Counted from the first letter of the stretch, positions 35,131-47,594 are shown. The stretch: DNA of 47,842 nt from Tepidimonas charontis (GCF_007556685.1 NZ_VJON01000019.1:1-47842), one strand, 5' to 3'. Translations and numbers: made by a program. The notes: generated from the letters alone by a model not told the origin.

Positions 35131-37956
35131 ATGGCCACCTCGTCCCGCACCGCCCGCCGCGATCCGCACAAGGACCATCCGCTCATCGACGATATCCGGC
35201 TGCTGGGGCGGCTGCTGGGAGACGTGATACGCGAACACGAGGGCGAGGCCACCTTCGCGCTGATCGAGGATATCCGGCAGCTTTCGGTGGCCTACCGACG
35301 TCAGGGCGACCCACGCGCCGGTCGGCGCTTGGACGCCTTGCTGGCCGGGCTGAGCGACGACCAGGCCGTCAGCGTCATTCGCGCCTTCACTTTTTTCAGC
35401 CACCTGGCCAATTTGGCCGAAGACCGCCACCACGTGCGGCGGCGTGCGGTGCACGAACGTGCGGGCGACGTACAAGAGGGCAGCCTGGCGCACCTGTGGC
35501 GGCGCCTGCAGGCGCGCGGCGTCGGCGCCGACGCCGTGGCCGAGACCCTCGAGCGCGCCCACATCAGCCCGGTGCTCACCGCCCACCCCACCGAGGTGCA
35601 GCGCAAGAGCATCCAAGACGCCGAGCGCGACATCGCGCGTCTGCTGGCCGAGCGCGACGCCATCCGGCAGGCGGCCTGCGGCGCCCAACCCGAGCGCGAC
35701 CCCGTGTTGGCGCGGCAGTTGAGCGCCTGCGAGGCGCTGATGCGCGCGCGCGTGACCCAACTGTGGCACACCCGGCTGCTGCGCTTCACGCGCTTGACGG
35801 TGGCCGACGAGATCGAAAACGCGCTGGCCTACTATCCGGTGACCTTTCTGCCCGAGATTCCGCGCCTGTATGCCGAGCTGGAAGCAGCGCTGCCGCAGAC
35901 GCCCGTGCCGCCCTTTTTGCGCATGGGCCAGTGGGTGGGCGGCGACCGCGACGGCAATCCCAACGTCAACGCCGCCACCTTGCGTCTGGCGCTGCAGCGG
36001 CAAAGCGACGTCATCCTGCGCCACCTGCTGCGCGAACTGCACGCGCTGGGGGCGGAACTGTCGCTGTCGGCGATGTTGCTGCCACCTCCGCCGGCGCTGG
36101 CGGCGCTGGCCGAGCGCTCCCCCGACACCAACGCCCACCGCCAAGACGAGCCCTATCGGCGCGCGCTCACCGGCATGTACGCCCGGCTGGCGGCCACCTT
36201 GCGCGAGCTCACCGGCGGCGAGGCGGCGCGCCATGCCGTCGCCCCGCAAAACCCGTACACCAGCCCCGACGAACTGCTGGCGGACCTGCGGGTGCTCGAC
36301 GCAGCGCTGGCGGCGCAGCGCTGCGAGGCGCTCGCCCAGCCACGGCTCAAACCGCTGATCCGAACGGTGGAGGTGTTTGGCTTTCATCTGGCCACCGTGG
36401 ACTTGCGGCAAAGCTCCGACCAACACGAACGGGCGGTGGCCGATTTGCTGGCCCAGGCTCGGTTGTGTAGCGACTACAGCGCCTTGGACGAAAACGAAAA
36501 ACGAGGGGTGCTGTTGCGTGTGCTCAATGACGTGCGCCCGCTACGCGTGCCGGGGCAGCCCTATGAGGAGCACACCCTCAGCGAGCTCGCCATCTTCGAG
36601 GCCGCGCGTGAGCTGCGCACGCGCTACGGAGCAGCCGCCATCCGCCACAGCATCATCAGCCACACCGAAGCGGTGAGCGACCTGCTGGAAGTGCTGGTGC
36701 TGCAAAAGGAAGCCGGTCTGTTGCGCGGCACCCTCGACCACGACGCCTGCGCCGACCTGATCGTGGTGCCGCTGTTCGAAACCATCGATGACTTGGCGCG
36801 CGCGCCACGTATCATGGAAGATTACCTGCGGCTGCCCGGGGTAGCCGAGATGCTCGCGCGCGCCGGCCCGCTGCAGTACCACGAACAGGAGGTCATGCTG
36901 GGCTACTCCGACAGCAACAAGGACGGCGGCATCGTCACCAGCAACTGGGCGCTGTACCGCGCCGAGGTGGCGCTGGCCGAGCTGTTCGACCGCCTGTCCG
37001 CGCAGTGGGGGCGAGCGCTGACGCTACGCTTGTTCCACGGCCGTGGCGGCACGGTCGGGCGCGGGGGCGGCCCCAGCTACCAGGCCATTCTGGCGCAGCC
37101 AGCGGGCACGGTGCACGGTCAGATACGGCTGACCGAGCAAGGTGAAGTCATCGCCTCCAAATACGCCAACCCCGACATCGGGCGACGCAACCTGGAAACC
37201 CTGGTGGCCGCCACCTTGGAGGCGACCCTGGCCCCGCCGGTCACCGACACCCCACCCGAATTCCTGGCCGCCGCCGAAACGCTGTCGCAAGCCGGTCTGC
37301 GCGCCTACCGCCAGCTGGTGTACGAAACCCCGGGCTTTGCCGACTATTTCTTCCACGGCACGCCGATTCGCGAGATCGCCGAACTCAACATCGGTTCGCG
37401 TCCGGCGTCGCGCAAGCCGAGTCAGCGTATCGAGGACCTGCGTGCCATCCCGTGGGTGTTCAGCTGGGGCCAATGCCGCGCCACGCTGCCGGGTTGGTAC
37501 GGGTTTGGCAGTGCGGTGGCGGCGTTGCTGGGCGAGCACGGCGAGCGCGCCGGTACCCGGCTGCTGCGCCGCATGGCGCGTGAGTGGCCCTTTTTCGCCA
37601 CCCTGCTGTCCAACATCGACATGGTCCTGGCCAAGAGCGACCTGTCGATTGCGCGCCGCTATGCCGCCTTGGTGCCCGATGCACGGCTGCGCCGACGCGT
37701 CTTCAGCGCCATCGAAGCCGAGTGGCAGCGCACACACGAGGCCCTGCAGCGCATCACCGGACACGCGCAGCGTCTGGCCAACAATCCGGCGCTGGCGCGC
37801 TCGATCGCCCACCGCTTCCCCTACATCGACCCGCTGCACCACCTCCAGGTGGAGTTGCTGCGCCGCTACCGCGCCGGCAACACCTCCGACAAGGTCAAGC
37901 GCGGCATCCACATCGCCATCAACGGCATCGCCGCCGGGCTGCGCAATACGGGCTAG
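35131..37956 (+). CDS. ppc: Phosphoenolpyruvate carboxylase
   Basis: A 941-residue enzyme that carboxylates PEP to oxaloacetate and refills the TCA cycle. The first catalytic His is in [16 protein letters not shown] (about 150-165). The second signature is [20 protein letters not shown] (about 588-607), followed by the glycine loop [17 protein letters not shown]. The C-terminus keeps the conserved ending of the family ([15 protein letters not shown]), needed for the active site. Length is slightly above E. coli Ppc (883). Confidence 0.97.
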   Translation: MATSSRTARRDPHKDHPLIDDIRLLGRLLGDVIREHEGEATFALIEDIRQLSVAYRRQGDPRAGRRLDALLAGLSDDQAVSVIRAFTFFSHLANLAEDRHHVRRRAVHERAGDVQEGSLAHLWRRLQARGVGADAVAETLERAHISPVLTAHPTEVQRKSIQDAERDIARLLAERDAIRQAACGAQPERDPVLARQLSACEALMRARVTQLWHTRLLRFTRLTVADEIENALAYYPVTFLPEIPRLYAELEAALPQTPVPPFLRMGQWVGGDRDGNPNVNAATLRLALQRQSDVILRHLLRELHALGAELSLSAMLLPPPPALAALAERSPDTNAHRQDEPYRRALTGMYARLAATLRELTGGEAARHAVAPQNPYTSPDELLADLRVLDAALAAQRCEALAQPRLKPLIRTVEVFGFHLATVDLRQSSDQHERAVADLLAQARLCSDYSALDENEKRGVLLRVLNDVRPLRVPGQPYEEHTLSELAIFEAARELRTRYGAAAIRHSIISHTEAVSDLLEVLVLQKEAGLLRGTLDHDACADLIVVPLFETIDDLARAPRIMEDYLRLPGVAEMLARAGPLQYHEQEVMLGYSDSNKDGGIVTSNWALYRAEVALAELFDRLSAQWGRALTLRLFHGRGGTVGRGGGPSYQAILAQPAGTVHGQIRLTEQGEVIASKYANPDIGRRNLETLVAATLEATLAPPVTDTPPEFLAAAETLSQAGLRAYRQLVYETPGFADYFFHGTPIREIAELNIGSRPASRKPSQRIEDLRAIPWVFSWGQCRATLPGWYGFGSAVAALLGEHGERAGTRLLRRMAREWPFFATLLSNIDMVLAKSDLSIARRYAALVPDARLRRRVFSAIEAEWQRTHEALQRITGHAQRLANNPALARSIAHRFPYIDPLHHLQVELLRRYRAGNTSDKVKRGIHIAINGIAAGLRNTG

Positions 37957-38010
37957 CGAGCGGGCAGGCGGCGGGCGAGGCGGGCTGCGGCGCTGCGTTA
38001 CCATCACGCC

Positions 38011-38355
38011 ATGATCACGGTCTATGGCATCGTCAATTGTGAAACGGTGAAAAAGGCCCGGGCCTGGCTGCAGGAGCGTGGCGTGCCGCACACCTTTCAC
38101 GATTTCAAAAAACAGGGGGTGCCCACCGAACGGCTCGACGCCTGGTTGGCCGCCCTCGGCTGGGAGGCCTTGCTCAACCGCCGCGGCACCACCTGGCGCC
38201 AGCTGGACGAGGCCACCCGCGCCGCCGTCACCGATGCGGCCAGCGCCCGTGCGCTGATGCTGGCCAAGCCCAGCGTCATCCGCCGACCGGTGGTCGAGTG
38301 GGGTCACGCCGTCACGGCGGGCTTCGATCCGGACGATTGGCAAGGCCGGCTCTGA
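38011..38355 (+). CDS. ArsC/Spx/YffB-family reductase-like protein
   Basis: A 114-residue thioredoxin-fold protein. The single Cys near the N-terminus is in YGIVNCETVKKARAWLQE (about 10), and the conserved Arg-Pro lies in IRRPVVEW. Arsenate reductases use such a Cys with glutaredoxin, but YffB-type members have no known arsenate activity and may reduce glutathione-linked or other substrates. No ars genes are nearby, so the YffB type is more likely. Confidence 0.85.
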   Translation: MITVYGIVNCETVKKARAWLQERGVPHTFHDFKKQGVPTERLDAWLAALGWEALLNRRGTTWRQLDEATRAAVTDAASARALMLAKPSVIRRPVVEWGHAVTAGFDPDDWQGRL

Positions 38356-38428
38356 CGGCGCGGCGTTGGTCCACGTCGGCGCGGTGGTGTGCCGTCGTGT
38401 CGGGCATAGCGCCTACAATCGGCGCACC

Positions 38429-38755
38429 ATGCACGCCATCACCGACACCCTCAGCGGCGCGGTCGTCCACACGCGCGCCAACGTCTATTTCGACGGCCAA
38501 TGCGTCAGCCACAGTCTGACCCTGGCTGACGGTTCGCGCAAATCGGTCGGGGTGATTCTGCCCGCCACGCTCACCTTCAACACCGGCGCCCCCGAAATCA
38601 TGGAGGGGGTCGCTGGGTCATGTGAAGTGCTGCTGCCCGGTGCCACCCAGTGGCAACGCTTCGGCCCGGGGGAGCGTTTTGCCGTCCCCGGCAACGCCAG
38701 CTTCCAGATTCGCGTCACCGGCCAACCCTATCACTACATTTGTCACTTCGGCTGA
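38429..38755 (+). CDS. ppnP: Pyrimidine/purine nucleoside phosphorylase (PpnP)
   Basis: A 108-residue cupin-like protein of the YaiE/DUF1255 family, whose E. coli member splits several nucleosides by phosphorolysis. The sequence has the expected short beta-rich plan: ANVYFDGQCVSHSLTLADGS, KSVGVILPATLTFNTGAPEIMEG in part, FAVPGNASFQIRV and the terminal YHYICHFG. ATG 38429 is chosen because the family starts with a short Met-led strand there; an earlier frame start at 38366 lacks homology. Confidence 0.9.
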   Translation: MHAITDTLSGAVVHTRANVYFDGQCVSHSLTLADGSRKSVGVILPATLTFNTGAPEIMEGVAGSCEVLLPGATQWQRFGPGERFAVPGNASFQIRVTGQPYHYICHFG

Positions 38756-38823
38756 TACCCGGGATCGGGGCCAGCGGCGGCGCACCGCGCCCAGCGCCCC
38801 ACCCGTGTTCGTCACTCCTTTAG

Positions 38824-40167
<1,344 letters not shown>

Positions 40168-40178
40168 GCGCCGATGCC

Positions 40179-40198
40179 CCCAGGCGGGGGCGCCTGGG
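40179..40198. terminator. Stem-loop between the convergent argG and hydrolase genes
   Basis: CCCAGGCG (40179-40186) pairs perfectly with CGCCTGGG (40191-40198) across four G. No T run follows on either strand, so termination is plausible but not assured. Confidence 0.35.
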
Positions 40199-40210
40199 CG
40201 CGCGCCGCCG

Positions 40211-41236
40211 TCACGGTGTGGCCTGCGCCCAGCGCACGATGCGCTCGGCCAAGCGCTCGGTGGTGCCGGGCGAGCGCAACTCGCCCGCCAGCACGTGCTG
40301 CTCGGCATCGGTGCTGTCGGTGACCGCCTCCAGCGTCGCCACGCCGGGAGGCAGGCGCGCCACCACCGCCTGTGTCAGTGCCGGATCGACCGTGCGGTCG
40401 GCTGGGCTGAACAGCACCAGCACGGGCGTGCGCACGCGCGCCCAGTCGCCCTCGCGCACACGCTGCACCAACGCCATCATCGGCAGCAGCGCCTCCACCG
40501 GATAGACCCGCGTCCAAGCGGCCTCGATGCGCGGATCCTCGCTTGGCGTGCCCACGGTGCCACCGGTGACGATGTGCGCGATCTGCCGTCCCCAGGGCCC
40601 AAGCAACCACTCGGTGCGCTTGTCCTGGGGGCCGAAATTTGGCGATATCCAGACCTGACGCGCCATGGGCACTCCGGCTGCGTCGGGGTGCTGCGCCAGC
40701 CACGCCGCCAGCGTCGCGCCGGTGGAGGTACCGATGACCAGCACACGCTCGCCCAGCGCATGGCCGATGCGCAGCGCCTCCACCCCGTCGGCCAGCCACT
40801 GCTGCATCGTCGCGCGCGCCAAGGCGGTGCCATCCTGTCCGTGGCCACTGAGGCGCGCCTCGTACAGGTGCGCGCCCAGCGCCTGCGCCACCCGAGCGGC
40901 CAGCGGATGGGTTTCCGCGCGCGTGGCGGTAAAACCGTGCAGATACACCACCGCCCATGGCGCACGCCGCCCCGGCTCTCCGTGCCAGACGATGCGCTTG
41001 GCGGCGTCGGGCCGCAAGCCCGGCACCTGTGCTTCCTGCTGGGCCAACCAATCGGGCAACGCGCGCACATCCGCCGGCGGCTGCGGGCGTGCTTGCGGCG
41101 CATCTGGGCCACCGTGGTAGCGCGGCCCGCCCCACCACAGCGCCAGTGGCAGCCATACCAACAGCGCCACCATCCACCCCAGGCGTCGCACCCATGGCCG
41201 CATGGCTGGCCGCGCTGGCCGTATCCCTATGTCCAT
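40211..41236 (-). CDS. Membrane-anchored alpha/beta hydrolase
   Basis: A 341-residue protein. A basic N-terminus and one membrane helix (about 18-35, RLGWMVALLVWLPLALWWG) suggest anchoring with the enzyme outside. The hydrolase fold shows VVYLHGFTATRAETHPLAAR (about 97-116), nucleophile Ser in VIGTSTGATLAAWL (about 170), Asp in LFSPADRTVDP (about 275) and His in DAEQHVLAGE (about 312). The HGF oxyanion strand and GTSTG resemble carboxylesterases. The substrate is unknown. ATG at residue 12 (41203) is an alternative start. Confidence 0.82.
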   Translation of the reverse strand: MDIGIRPARPAMRPWVRRLGWMVALLVWLPLALWWGGPRYHGGPDAPQARPQPPADVRALPDWLAQQEAQVPGLRPDAAKRIVWHGEPGRRAPWAVVYLHGFTATRAETHPLAARVAQALGAHLYEARLSGHGQDGTALARATMQQWLADGVEALRIGHALGERVLVIGTSTGATLAAWLAQHPDAAGVPMARQVWISPNFGPQDKRTEWLLGPWGRQIAHIVTGGTVGTPSEDPRIEAAWTRVYPVEALLPMMALVQRVREGDWARVRTPVLVLFSPADRTVDPALTQAVVARLPPGVATLEAVTDSTDAEQHVLAGELRSPGTTERLAERIVRWAQATP

Positions 41237-41361
41237 CGCCGCTTCCCCTCTGACTCAACATGCCTCGACCGCAACTGGAACCCTGCCCGCGACGCTCATT
41301 ACCAGGGCCGTCACGCGTCCAGCGGGTACACCGATCCTCGTACAACCATCGACCCGCGTCC

Positions 41362-42414
41362 TCACACCACCACCGGCTCCGGCTCCAAGCGAATCCCGAA
41401 CCGTTCGTACACGCTGGTCTGAATCAGCCGCGCCAGCGTCATCACCTCGCCGCCGGTGCACGGCTGCTCGCGCCCGCCGCGGTTGACCAACACCAGCGCC
41501 TGCTTTTCATACACCCCGGCACGGCCTACGGTCTTGCCCTTCCAGCCGCAGGCGTCGATCAACCAGCCCGCCGCGAGCTTGATGCGGCCGTCCGGCAAAG
41601 AATAGTGCACCAGCTTGGGGTCACGCCCGATGATGTCGGCGCATTGCTCGGGCGTGACCGTCGGATTTTTGAAAAAACTGCCCGCGTTGCCCAGCACCGC
41701 CGGGTCGGGCAGCTTGGCGCGCCGAATCTCGCACACCCATTGAGCCACCTGCTGCGGCGTCGGCTCGGCCACGCCGGTCTCGGCCACTTTGCGTTGCAAG
41801 TCCTGGTAGTCCAGCTGCGGCCGCCAGCGCCGCGGCAGCCAAAAGCGCACGCGCGTGATCAGCGCCCGACCCTTGAGCCCCATGCCGCGCGCGCCGGCGC
41901 GTTCGTGCTTGAACACCGAATCACGGTAGCCGAAGGCGCAGTGCTCGTGGCGCAGCGTCAGGGGCTCGCCCGTGTCGAGGTCGATCGCATCCAGCGAGTG
42001 GAAGCGGTCTTGCAGCTCCACACCATAGGCGCCGATGTTTTGCACCGGCGCCGCCCCCACCGTGCCGGGAATGAGGGCGAGATTCTCCAGCCCCGGCCAG
42101 CCCTGTTCCAGGGTCCACTGGACGAAGGCGTGCCAATTTTCGCCGGCGGCAGCCTCCACCAGCCAGCCGCGTGCGTCCTCGTGCAGCAAGCGGCGCCCCC
42201 GCAGCTCCACCTTCAACACCAGGGCGCGCACATCGCCGGTGAGCACGATATTGCTGCCGCCACCCAGGATAAAGGTCTCGCGCGCACGCCAGTCGGGGTG
42301 CCGCACCAGCGCCCGCACGTCATCTTCGCTGCGCACGCGCACCAGACGGTGGGCGCGCGCGGCGATGCCGAAGGTGTTGAAGGGCTGCAACGACACGTGG
42401 TTCTCGACTACCAT
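41362..42414 (-). CDS. murB: UDP-N-acetylenolpyruvoylglucosamine reductase
   Basis: A 350-residue FAD enzyme that makes UDP-MurNAc for peptidoglycan. It opens with [20 protein letters not shown]; the FAD loop is [20 protein letters not shown], then [20 protein letters not shown] and [11 protein letters not shown]. The catalytic Ser is in [18 protein letters not shown], and the C-terminal domain is the type I (E. coli) form with [23 protein letters not shown] 42414 is divergent from yajQ with 42 bases between. Confidence 0.96.
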   Translation of the reverse strand: MVVENHVSLQPFNTFGIAARAHRLVRVRSEDDVRALVRHPDWRARETFILGGGSNIVLTGDVRALVLKVELRGRRLLHEDARGWLVEAAAGENWHAFVQWTLEQGWPGLENLALIPGTVGAAPVQNIGAYGVELQDRFHSLDAIDLDTGEPLTLRHEHCAFGYRDSVFKHERAGARGMGLKGRALITRVRFWLPRRWRPQLDYQDLQRKVAETGVAEPTPQQVAQWVCEIRRAKLPDPAVLGNAGSFFKNPTVTPEQCADIIGRDPKLVHYSLPDGRIKLAAGWLIDACGWKGKTVGRAGVYEKQALVLVNRGGREQPCTGGEVMTLARLIQTSVYERFGIRLEPEPVVV

Positions 42415-42456
42415 GCGCGCATTGTCGCAAACCCATCCATTCCGAAGATCAGAGGC

Positions 42457-42942
42457 ATGCCCTCCTTCGACACCGTGCTCGAGCCCAACATGGTCGAGGT
42501 CAAGAACGCCGTCGAGCAAGCGCAACGCGAAATCGGCACCCGGTTCGACTTCAAAGGCAGCAGCGCCGCCGTCACGCTCAGCGGCCAGGAGATCACCGCG
42601 CTGGCCGACAGCGATTTTCAGCTGCAGCAGGTGCTGGACGTGCTGCGCAACAAGCTCACCAAACGCGGCGTCGATGTGCGTTTTTTGGACCCGGGGAAAA
42701 TGGAAAAAATCGGCGGCGACAAGCTCAAGCAGGTGCTGACGGTGCGCCACGGCATCGCCACCGAAGATGCGAAAAAAATTCAGCAGCTCATCAAAGGCAG
42801 CAAACTCAAACTACAGGCCGCCATCCAGGGCGAGGTGGTGCGCGTCAGCGGCGCCAAAAAGGATGACCTACAAGCCGCCATCGCCCTCATCCGCCAGAGC
42901 ATGGCGCAACTGCCGCTGCAGTTCACCAACTTCCGTGACTGA
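42457..42942 (+). CDS. yajQ: YajQ family nucleotide-binding protein
   Basis: A 161-residue protein of two ferredoxin-like halves (about 1-75 and 90-161). It opens [20 protein letters not shown] and has [36 protein letters not shown] and [19 protein letters not shown] lie in the second half. Members bind nucleotides or RNA, and some bind c-di-GMP and act as effectors. AGAGGC precedes the ATG. c-di-GMP enzymes are encoded elsewhere in the window, but no link is shown. Confidence 0.95.
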   Translation: MPSFDTVLEPNMVEVKNAVEQAQREIGTRFDFKGSSAAVTLSGQEITALADSDFQLQQVLDVLRNKLTKRGVDVRFLDPGKMEKIGGDKLKQVLTVRHGIATEDAKKIQQLIKGSKLKLQAAIQGEVVRVSGAKKDDLQAAIALIRQSMAQLPLQFTNFRD

Positions 42943-42963
42943 AACCGTGGCGCGGTGGTGATC

Positions 42964-43905
42964 ATGGCCCTCGACGCTCACCCCGACCCCGCTGACGCCA
43001 CCATGCACGACTGGATGGCGCGCTGGTCCGAGCTGGAGATGCATCTGGCGGCGCTCCTGCTGGCGCCGCCCACTGACGAGGCTTGGCTGGCGCGCTTCGA
43101 GCGTTTACTGACACAGGCACGAGCGCTGCTGGCCACCGACGAAGACGCGACCCTATACTGGCTCTTTCAGCTCGCCACCGCTTCCACCGTGGGCTACAGC
43201 AGCGCGCACGCGATGGCATGCTGGGCGATGTGCCGCCTGCTGGCACCGCTGACCCGTGTGCCGGCGGTCGATCAAGACGCGCTGGAGTGTGCCGCTCTGA
43301 CGATGAATATCGGCATGACGCGGCTGCAAGATACGCTGGCCGAGCAAGAGGCGCCGCCGACGACGGAACAGCGCGCCCTCATCGACACCCACCCGGCGCG
43401 CGGGGCGCAGTGGTTGCGTGAACGCGGTGTGCGCGATGCGCGCTGGCTCGATCTGGTCGAACAGCACCACGAACCCGCGCCACGCGATATCACCTTGCGC
43501 CTGCTGCAGCGCATGGACCGCTACACCGCCCTCATCAGCCCGCGCCGCACCCGACTGGGGCGCAACGTCACCGATTCGGCACGCGCGCTGCTCCTGGGCG
43601 ATGAGGGTGGCGTGGACGACATCGGCCGCGCTTTGCTGCAGACGCTGGGCATTTGCCCACCCGGCACCTACGTACGCCTGGCTGACGGCAGTATCGCGCT
43701 GGTACTGCGCCGCTCGGGTCGGCCCGGCGAGCCATGGGTGGGCGCGGTGCTCGACCCCGCCGGGCACCCCATTCCCGAACCAGCCCTGATCGACACCGGC
43801 GACGAAAAACACGCCATCGAGGCGGCTTTGCAAACCGCCACCGTGCGCGTGCGGCCCAACCACAACCGGCTGCTGCAGCTGTCGCGCCTGGCGCTGCAAC
43901 GCTAG
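42964..43905 (+). CDS. Degenerate HD-GYP-like protein
   Basis: A 313-residue protein that keeps the outline of HD-GYP phosphodiesterases: SSAHAMACWAMCRLLAPLTR, a helix ending CAALTMNIGMTRLQDTL, IDTHPARGAQWLRERG, WLDLVEQHHE and LQRMDRYTALISPRRTR. The key HD pair is replaced by MN (about 112-113) and no GYP follows HHE, so catalysis is unlikely. It could still bind c-di-GMP or partners. ATG 42964 is chosen because GGTGGTG lies just upstream; GTG 42955 is an alternative. It follows yajQ by 21 bases on the same strand. Confidence 0.75.
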   Translation: MALDAHPDPADATMHDWMARWSELEMHLAALLLAPPTDEAWLARFERLLTQARALLATDEDATLYWLFQLATASTVGYSSAHAMACWAMCRLLAPLTRVPAVDQDALECAALTMNIGMTRLQDTLAEQEAPPTTEQRALIDTHPARGAQWLRERGVRDARWLDLVEQHHEPAPRDITLRLLQRMDRYTALISPRRTRLGRNVTDSARALLLGDEGGVDDIGRALLQTLGICPPGTYVRLADGSIALVLRRSGRPGEPWVGAVLDPAGHPIPEPALIDTGDEKHAIEAALQTATVRVRPNHNRLLQLSRLALQR

Positions 43906-43967
43906 CCCATCAACCCACACGCGGCGATGCGGGCGCGACAGGGCCACGCGCGCCCCGGGCGCCTGTC

Positions 43968-44609
43968 TCAGCGGCGCCCCGCTTTCTTCTCGCCGATACG
44001 GCTCTCCTGCCCGGCGATGAGTCGCTGGATGTTGCCGGCGTGCCGCCACAGCAACAGCACCGACATCGCCGCCACCGCCGCCCCCACGGGCGCCTGCACG
44101 TCCCACGCCGCGCCGTCACCGAACCAGTAATACAGCGGGGCAAACACCGCCGCCACGATGGCCGCCAGCGACGAATACCGAAAGAACACCGCCACCAATA
44201 TCCAACTGGCGATCACCGCCACGCCCAGCCAGGGCTCGAACGCCAACAGCACGCCAGCCGCGGTGGCCACGCCCTTGCCGCCCTGGAAACGGAAAAACAC
44301 CGGGAATAGGTGCCCAAGAAACGCCGCCAGCCCCACGGCGGCCACCGTCATCGGCCCCCAGCCCCACGCGCCGCCCCACTGCGCCACGGCCCACACCGGC
44401 AACCAGCCCTTGACGGCGTCGAGCAACAGCGTCAACGCCGCCGCCGCCTTGTTGCCCGATCGCAACACATTGGTGGCCCCCGGGTTTTTGCTGCCATAGG
44501 TGCGCGGGTCGCGCAAACCCATCAGCCGGCTGACCAGCACCGCGAACGACAGCGACCCCACCGCATAGGCCAGCACCACCGCCGCCCACGGCATCCAAAC
44601 CTCATGCAT
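43968..44609 (-). CDS. plsY: Glycerol-3-phosphate acyltransferase PlsY
   Basis: A 213-residue inner membrane enzyme that acylates glycerol 3-phosphate from acyl phosphate in phospholipid synthesis. It has about five membrane helices. The three conserved cytoplasmic motifs are visible: [17 protein letters not shown] (about 36-52), [19 protein letters not shown] (about 95-113) and the later [15 protein letters not shown] near the C-terminus. ATG 44609 opens [20 protein letters not shown]; upstream sequence in frame lacks homology. Confidence 0.95.
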   Translation of the reverse strand: MHEVWMPWAAVVLAYAVGSLSFAVLVSRLMGLRDPRTYGSKNPGATNVLRSGNKAAAALTLLLDAVKGWLPVWAVAQWGGAWGWGPMTVAAVGLAAFLGHLFPVFFRFQGGKGVATAAGVLLAFEPWLGVAVIASWILVAVFFRYSSLAAIVAAVFAPLYYWFGDGAAWDVQAPVGAAVAAMSVLLLWRHAGNIQRLIAGQESRIGEKKAGRR

Positions 44610-44739
44610 ACCCTTCACTCCTGAATGGACTGCACCTGCGCCCGAGACCCGAGAACCCTCGGCCCCTGGGTCGGCCGCCTGCTTGGCGCCCCGCGGCAAG
44701 GCTGCCCGCAAGGCCGTAACGAGCCTCTAGCTTAATCGA

Positions 44740-44757
44740 GCGTGCGCCGGCGCACGC
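44740..44757. other. Perfect 18-base palindrome
   Basis: GCGTGCGCCGGCGCACGC equals its own reverse complement. It lies in the 189-base gap between plsY and the aldo/keto reductase gene, with no T run on either side. It could be part of a terminator of the reductase gene or a chance GC-rich dyad. Confidence 0.4.
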
Positions 44758-44798
44758 GGCGCCCTCCTCTTGCCGTGTGCGCGGTCGGTTTGCTCGGC

Positions 44799-45860
44799 TC
44801 ATTGAGCCGGGTCACGGATCTCCCAGCGAATCCGGTCCACCGCCTGCCATAACTCGGGGGTCAGGCTCACGTCCCACGCATCCAGGCAGGCGTCGAGCTG
44901 TGCCAGCGAGGTCACGCCGATGATGGTGCTGGCCACGCGCCAGTTGCGGTAACAAAACGCCAGCGCCAGCTGCACCGGCGTCAGACCGTAGGCGCGCGCC
45001 AGCGCGTTGTAGCGGCGCGCCGCCGCCAGCGCCTCCGGCCGCCCCCAGCGCTGCTTGCGCATGCTCTCGAACAGCGCCAAGCGCCCTTGCGGGGGGCCGT
45101 CGTGCGCCAGCCCGGTGGCGTCGTATTTACCGGTCAACAAGCCAAAGCCCAGTGGCGAGTACGCCAACAAGGACACCTCCAGCCGGTAGCAGGTTTCATC
45201 CAACCCGTTTTCGTAGCTGCGGTTGATCAGGCAGTATGGGTTTTGCACACTGGCTACGCGCGGCAAACCGTACTGCTCGGCCAAGCGCACGAATTCGTGC
45301 ACGCCATAAGGGGTCTCGTTGGACAGGCCGACCGCGCGCACCTTGCCGGCACGCACCAGGGTATCCAGCGCCTCCAGCTGCTCCCGTATGCTGGCGCAGG
45401 GGCGCTCCTTGGACGGATCGAACGTCAGCGCACCAAACATCGGCACATTGCGCGCCGGCCAGTGGATCTGGTAGAGGTCGATGACGTCGGTCTGCAGCCG
45501 GCGCAGGCTGCCCTCGCAAGCGGCGATGATTTCGGCCTTGGTCAGGCCGGCCTGCTCGCCGCGAATCCAGGGCATGCCGCGCGCGGGCCCCGCCACTTTG
45601 GTGGCCAGCACCACGCGCTGCCGTACGCCGGGGCGGCTGGCCAGCCAGCGGCCGATGATGGTCTCGGTGGCGCCGTAGGTCTCGGCGCGGGCTGGCACTG
45701 CATACATCTCGGCCGTATCGATGAAGGCAACACCGCGCTCCAGTGCGCGGTCCAAAATGGCGTGCGCGTCCGCCTCGGCCACCTGCTCGCCAAACGTCAT
45801 GGTGCCCAAGCAGATGGGCGAAACACGCAGTCCACTGCGGCCCAGTACAACGGGTTTCAT
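44799..45860 (-). CDS. Aldo/keto reductase (Tas-like)
   Basis: A 353-residue NADPH-dependent reductase of the E. coli Tas branch. The catalytic tetrad is visible: Asp and Tyr in FIDTAEMYAVP (about 48-56), Lys in VLATKVAGPARG (about 88) and His in LYQIHWPARNVPMFG (about 131). The long insert (ERPCASIREQLEALDTLVRA) and SNETPYGVHEFVRLAEQYG fit Tas. The substrate is not known. It follows the acyl-CoA synthetase gene by four bases and probably shares its transcript. Confidence 0.92.
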   Translation of the reverse strand: MKPVVLGRSGLRVSPICLGTMTFGEQVAEADAHAILDRALERGVAFIDTAEMYAVPARAETYGATETIIGRWLASRPGVRQRVVLATKVAGPARGMPWIRGEQAGLTKAEIIAACEGSLRRLQTDVIDLYQIHWPARNVPMFGALTFDPSKERPCASIREQLEALDTLVRAGKVRAVGLSNETPYGVHEFVRLAEQYGLPRVASVQNPYCLINRSYENGLDETCYRLEVSLLAYSPLGFGLLTGKYDATGLAHDGPPQGRLALFESMRKQRWGRPEALAAARRYNALARAYGLTPVQLALAFCYRNWRVASTIIGVTSLAQLDACLDAWDVSLTPELWQAVDRIRWEIRDPAQ

Positions 45861-45864
45861 GCGC

Positions 45865-47594
45865 TCATCGCTCCGTGGGATCGTTGGCTGGGGGGCGCGC
45901 GGCGGCCTGGATGCGCGCGCGGGCCTCCTCCTGCAGACGCAACACGCGCCGCTGGACCTTGCCGGTGGTGGTCATCGGCAGCGCCTCGATGAATTCGATC
46001 TCTTTCGGATATTCGTAAGGTGCCAGACGCCCTTTGACGTGCGCCTGCAGCTCGGCCACCAGCGGCGGGTCGAACTCGCGCTCGGGATCGGTGCGGCGCG
46101 CGCGCTGCTCGGCCCACTCGGGCGTCAGCACCACAAAGGCTTTGACCACCGCCCCGCGTTCGGGGTCGGGCTTGGGCACCACCGCCGCATTGGCCACCGC
46201 TGGGTGCTTGAGCAGGCAGTTTTCGATTTCGCTGGGCCCGATGCGGTACCCGGCGGCCTTGAATACATCGTCGGCGCGCCCCTGATACCACAGATAGCCG
46301 TCGGCATCCTGCCGCGCCAAGTCACCGGTGCGGCACCAGCTGTCGGACGGATCGCCCGTGAATTTGGCGCGGGTGGCCGCGTCGTTGCCCCAGTAGCCCA
46401 GAAAAAAGACCGGATCGAGGTCACCGTGGCGGTCGCGCCGGTGTACCGCCACTTCACCGACCGCACCCACCGGCACCGGGTGACCATCTTCATCCAGCAG
46501 CGCCACACGGTGCCCCGGATAAGCGCGCCCCATGCTGCCGGGTTTGGCCGGCCACAGGCGCGCGCAGTTGCCCACCACATAGTTGATCTCGGTCTGGCCG
46601 AACATCTCATTGACGGTCACGCCAAGCTGATCGCGGCAGTAAGCGAACACCGCGTCACCCACCGCCTCGCCCGCGCTCATGATGGCCTGCAGATGCAGCC
46701 GGTAGTGCCGACGCGGCTCGGGCACGGCCTTCATCATCGCCTTGAGCGCCGTCGGGAACAAAAAGGTGTGCGTGACCCGATGGCGCTGCAAGAGCGCAAA
46801 CGCCTGTAGCGGATCGAAGCGACCGCACCAGGCCACGATGGGGCGGCCGAAATAGAGCGTGGGCAGCAGCGCATCCATCAACCCACCCGTCCACGTCCAG
46901 TCGGCCGGACTCCAGAACACGGCGTCGCTGCGCACCCGCGCATCGGCGGGGTCGAAGCCAAACCAATTCTGGCTGCACACGAAGCCACTGAGGTTGCCGA
47001 TCAAGGCCCGGTGCGGTATCAGCGCCCCCTTGGGGTTGCCGGTGGTACCGCTGGTGTAGATCAGCACCGCGGGGTCGTCGGCAGCGGTGTCGTGCGGCTC
47101 GAATCGTTTGCGCAGACCGGCGCGCGCCTGTGGCCAGTCGATCACTTCGACATCGAAGGCGCCGGTCAGCCCGATGACGTGGCGCAGCGCGGGGCAGCGC
47201 GCGCGCACCGCCTGTACGCCGGCACCGGTGACATCGTCCACCAGGGCCACGGCCGCCGCGCTGTCTTGCAGCCGGTACTCCAGCGCCTCGGCGCCGAAAA
47301 GCTGCGACAACGGCACGGCCACCGCGCCCAGCTGCCACACGGCCATGTAGGCCACCGCGGTCTCGAAACGCTGCGGCAACACGATGGCGACACGGTCACC
47401 CGGTCGCACGCCCAACAGCCGCAGGGCATTGGACAGTCGGTTGGCCTCCTCGGCCACATCGCGAAAGGTATGGGTGCGCGGGCGCGCCCAACCCGGGCCA
47501 TCCTCGATGATGGCCGGCGCCGCAGCGCTGCGGCGGCGGCGTGCCCAGCGCCGCACACACACTTCGGCGATGTTGAAGCGCGCCGGCACGTGCC
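45865..47594 (-). pseudogene. Acyl-CoA synthetase gene, 5' end cut off by an insertion sequence
   Basis: About 576 residues of an AMP-forming acyl-CoA synthetase remain. Motifs in order: the family's near-N-terminal PARFNIAEVC; the P-loop-like LIYTSGTTGNPKGALIPHRA; EMFGQTEINYVVGNC; TGDLARQDADGYLWYQGRAD with DDVFKAAGYRIGPSEIE; and the catalytic Lys in TTTGKVQRRVLRL. Homology stops at 47594, where the terminal sequence of an insertion sequence begins, so the native start and roughly the first 15-20 residues are lost. An ATG at 47631 within the insertion sequence continues the frame, so a fused protein is possible. The likely substrate is a medium-chain or acetyl-type acid. Confidence 0.85.
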
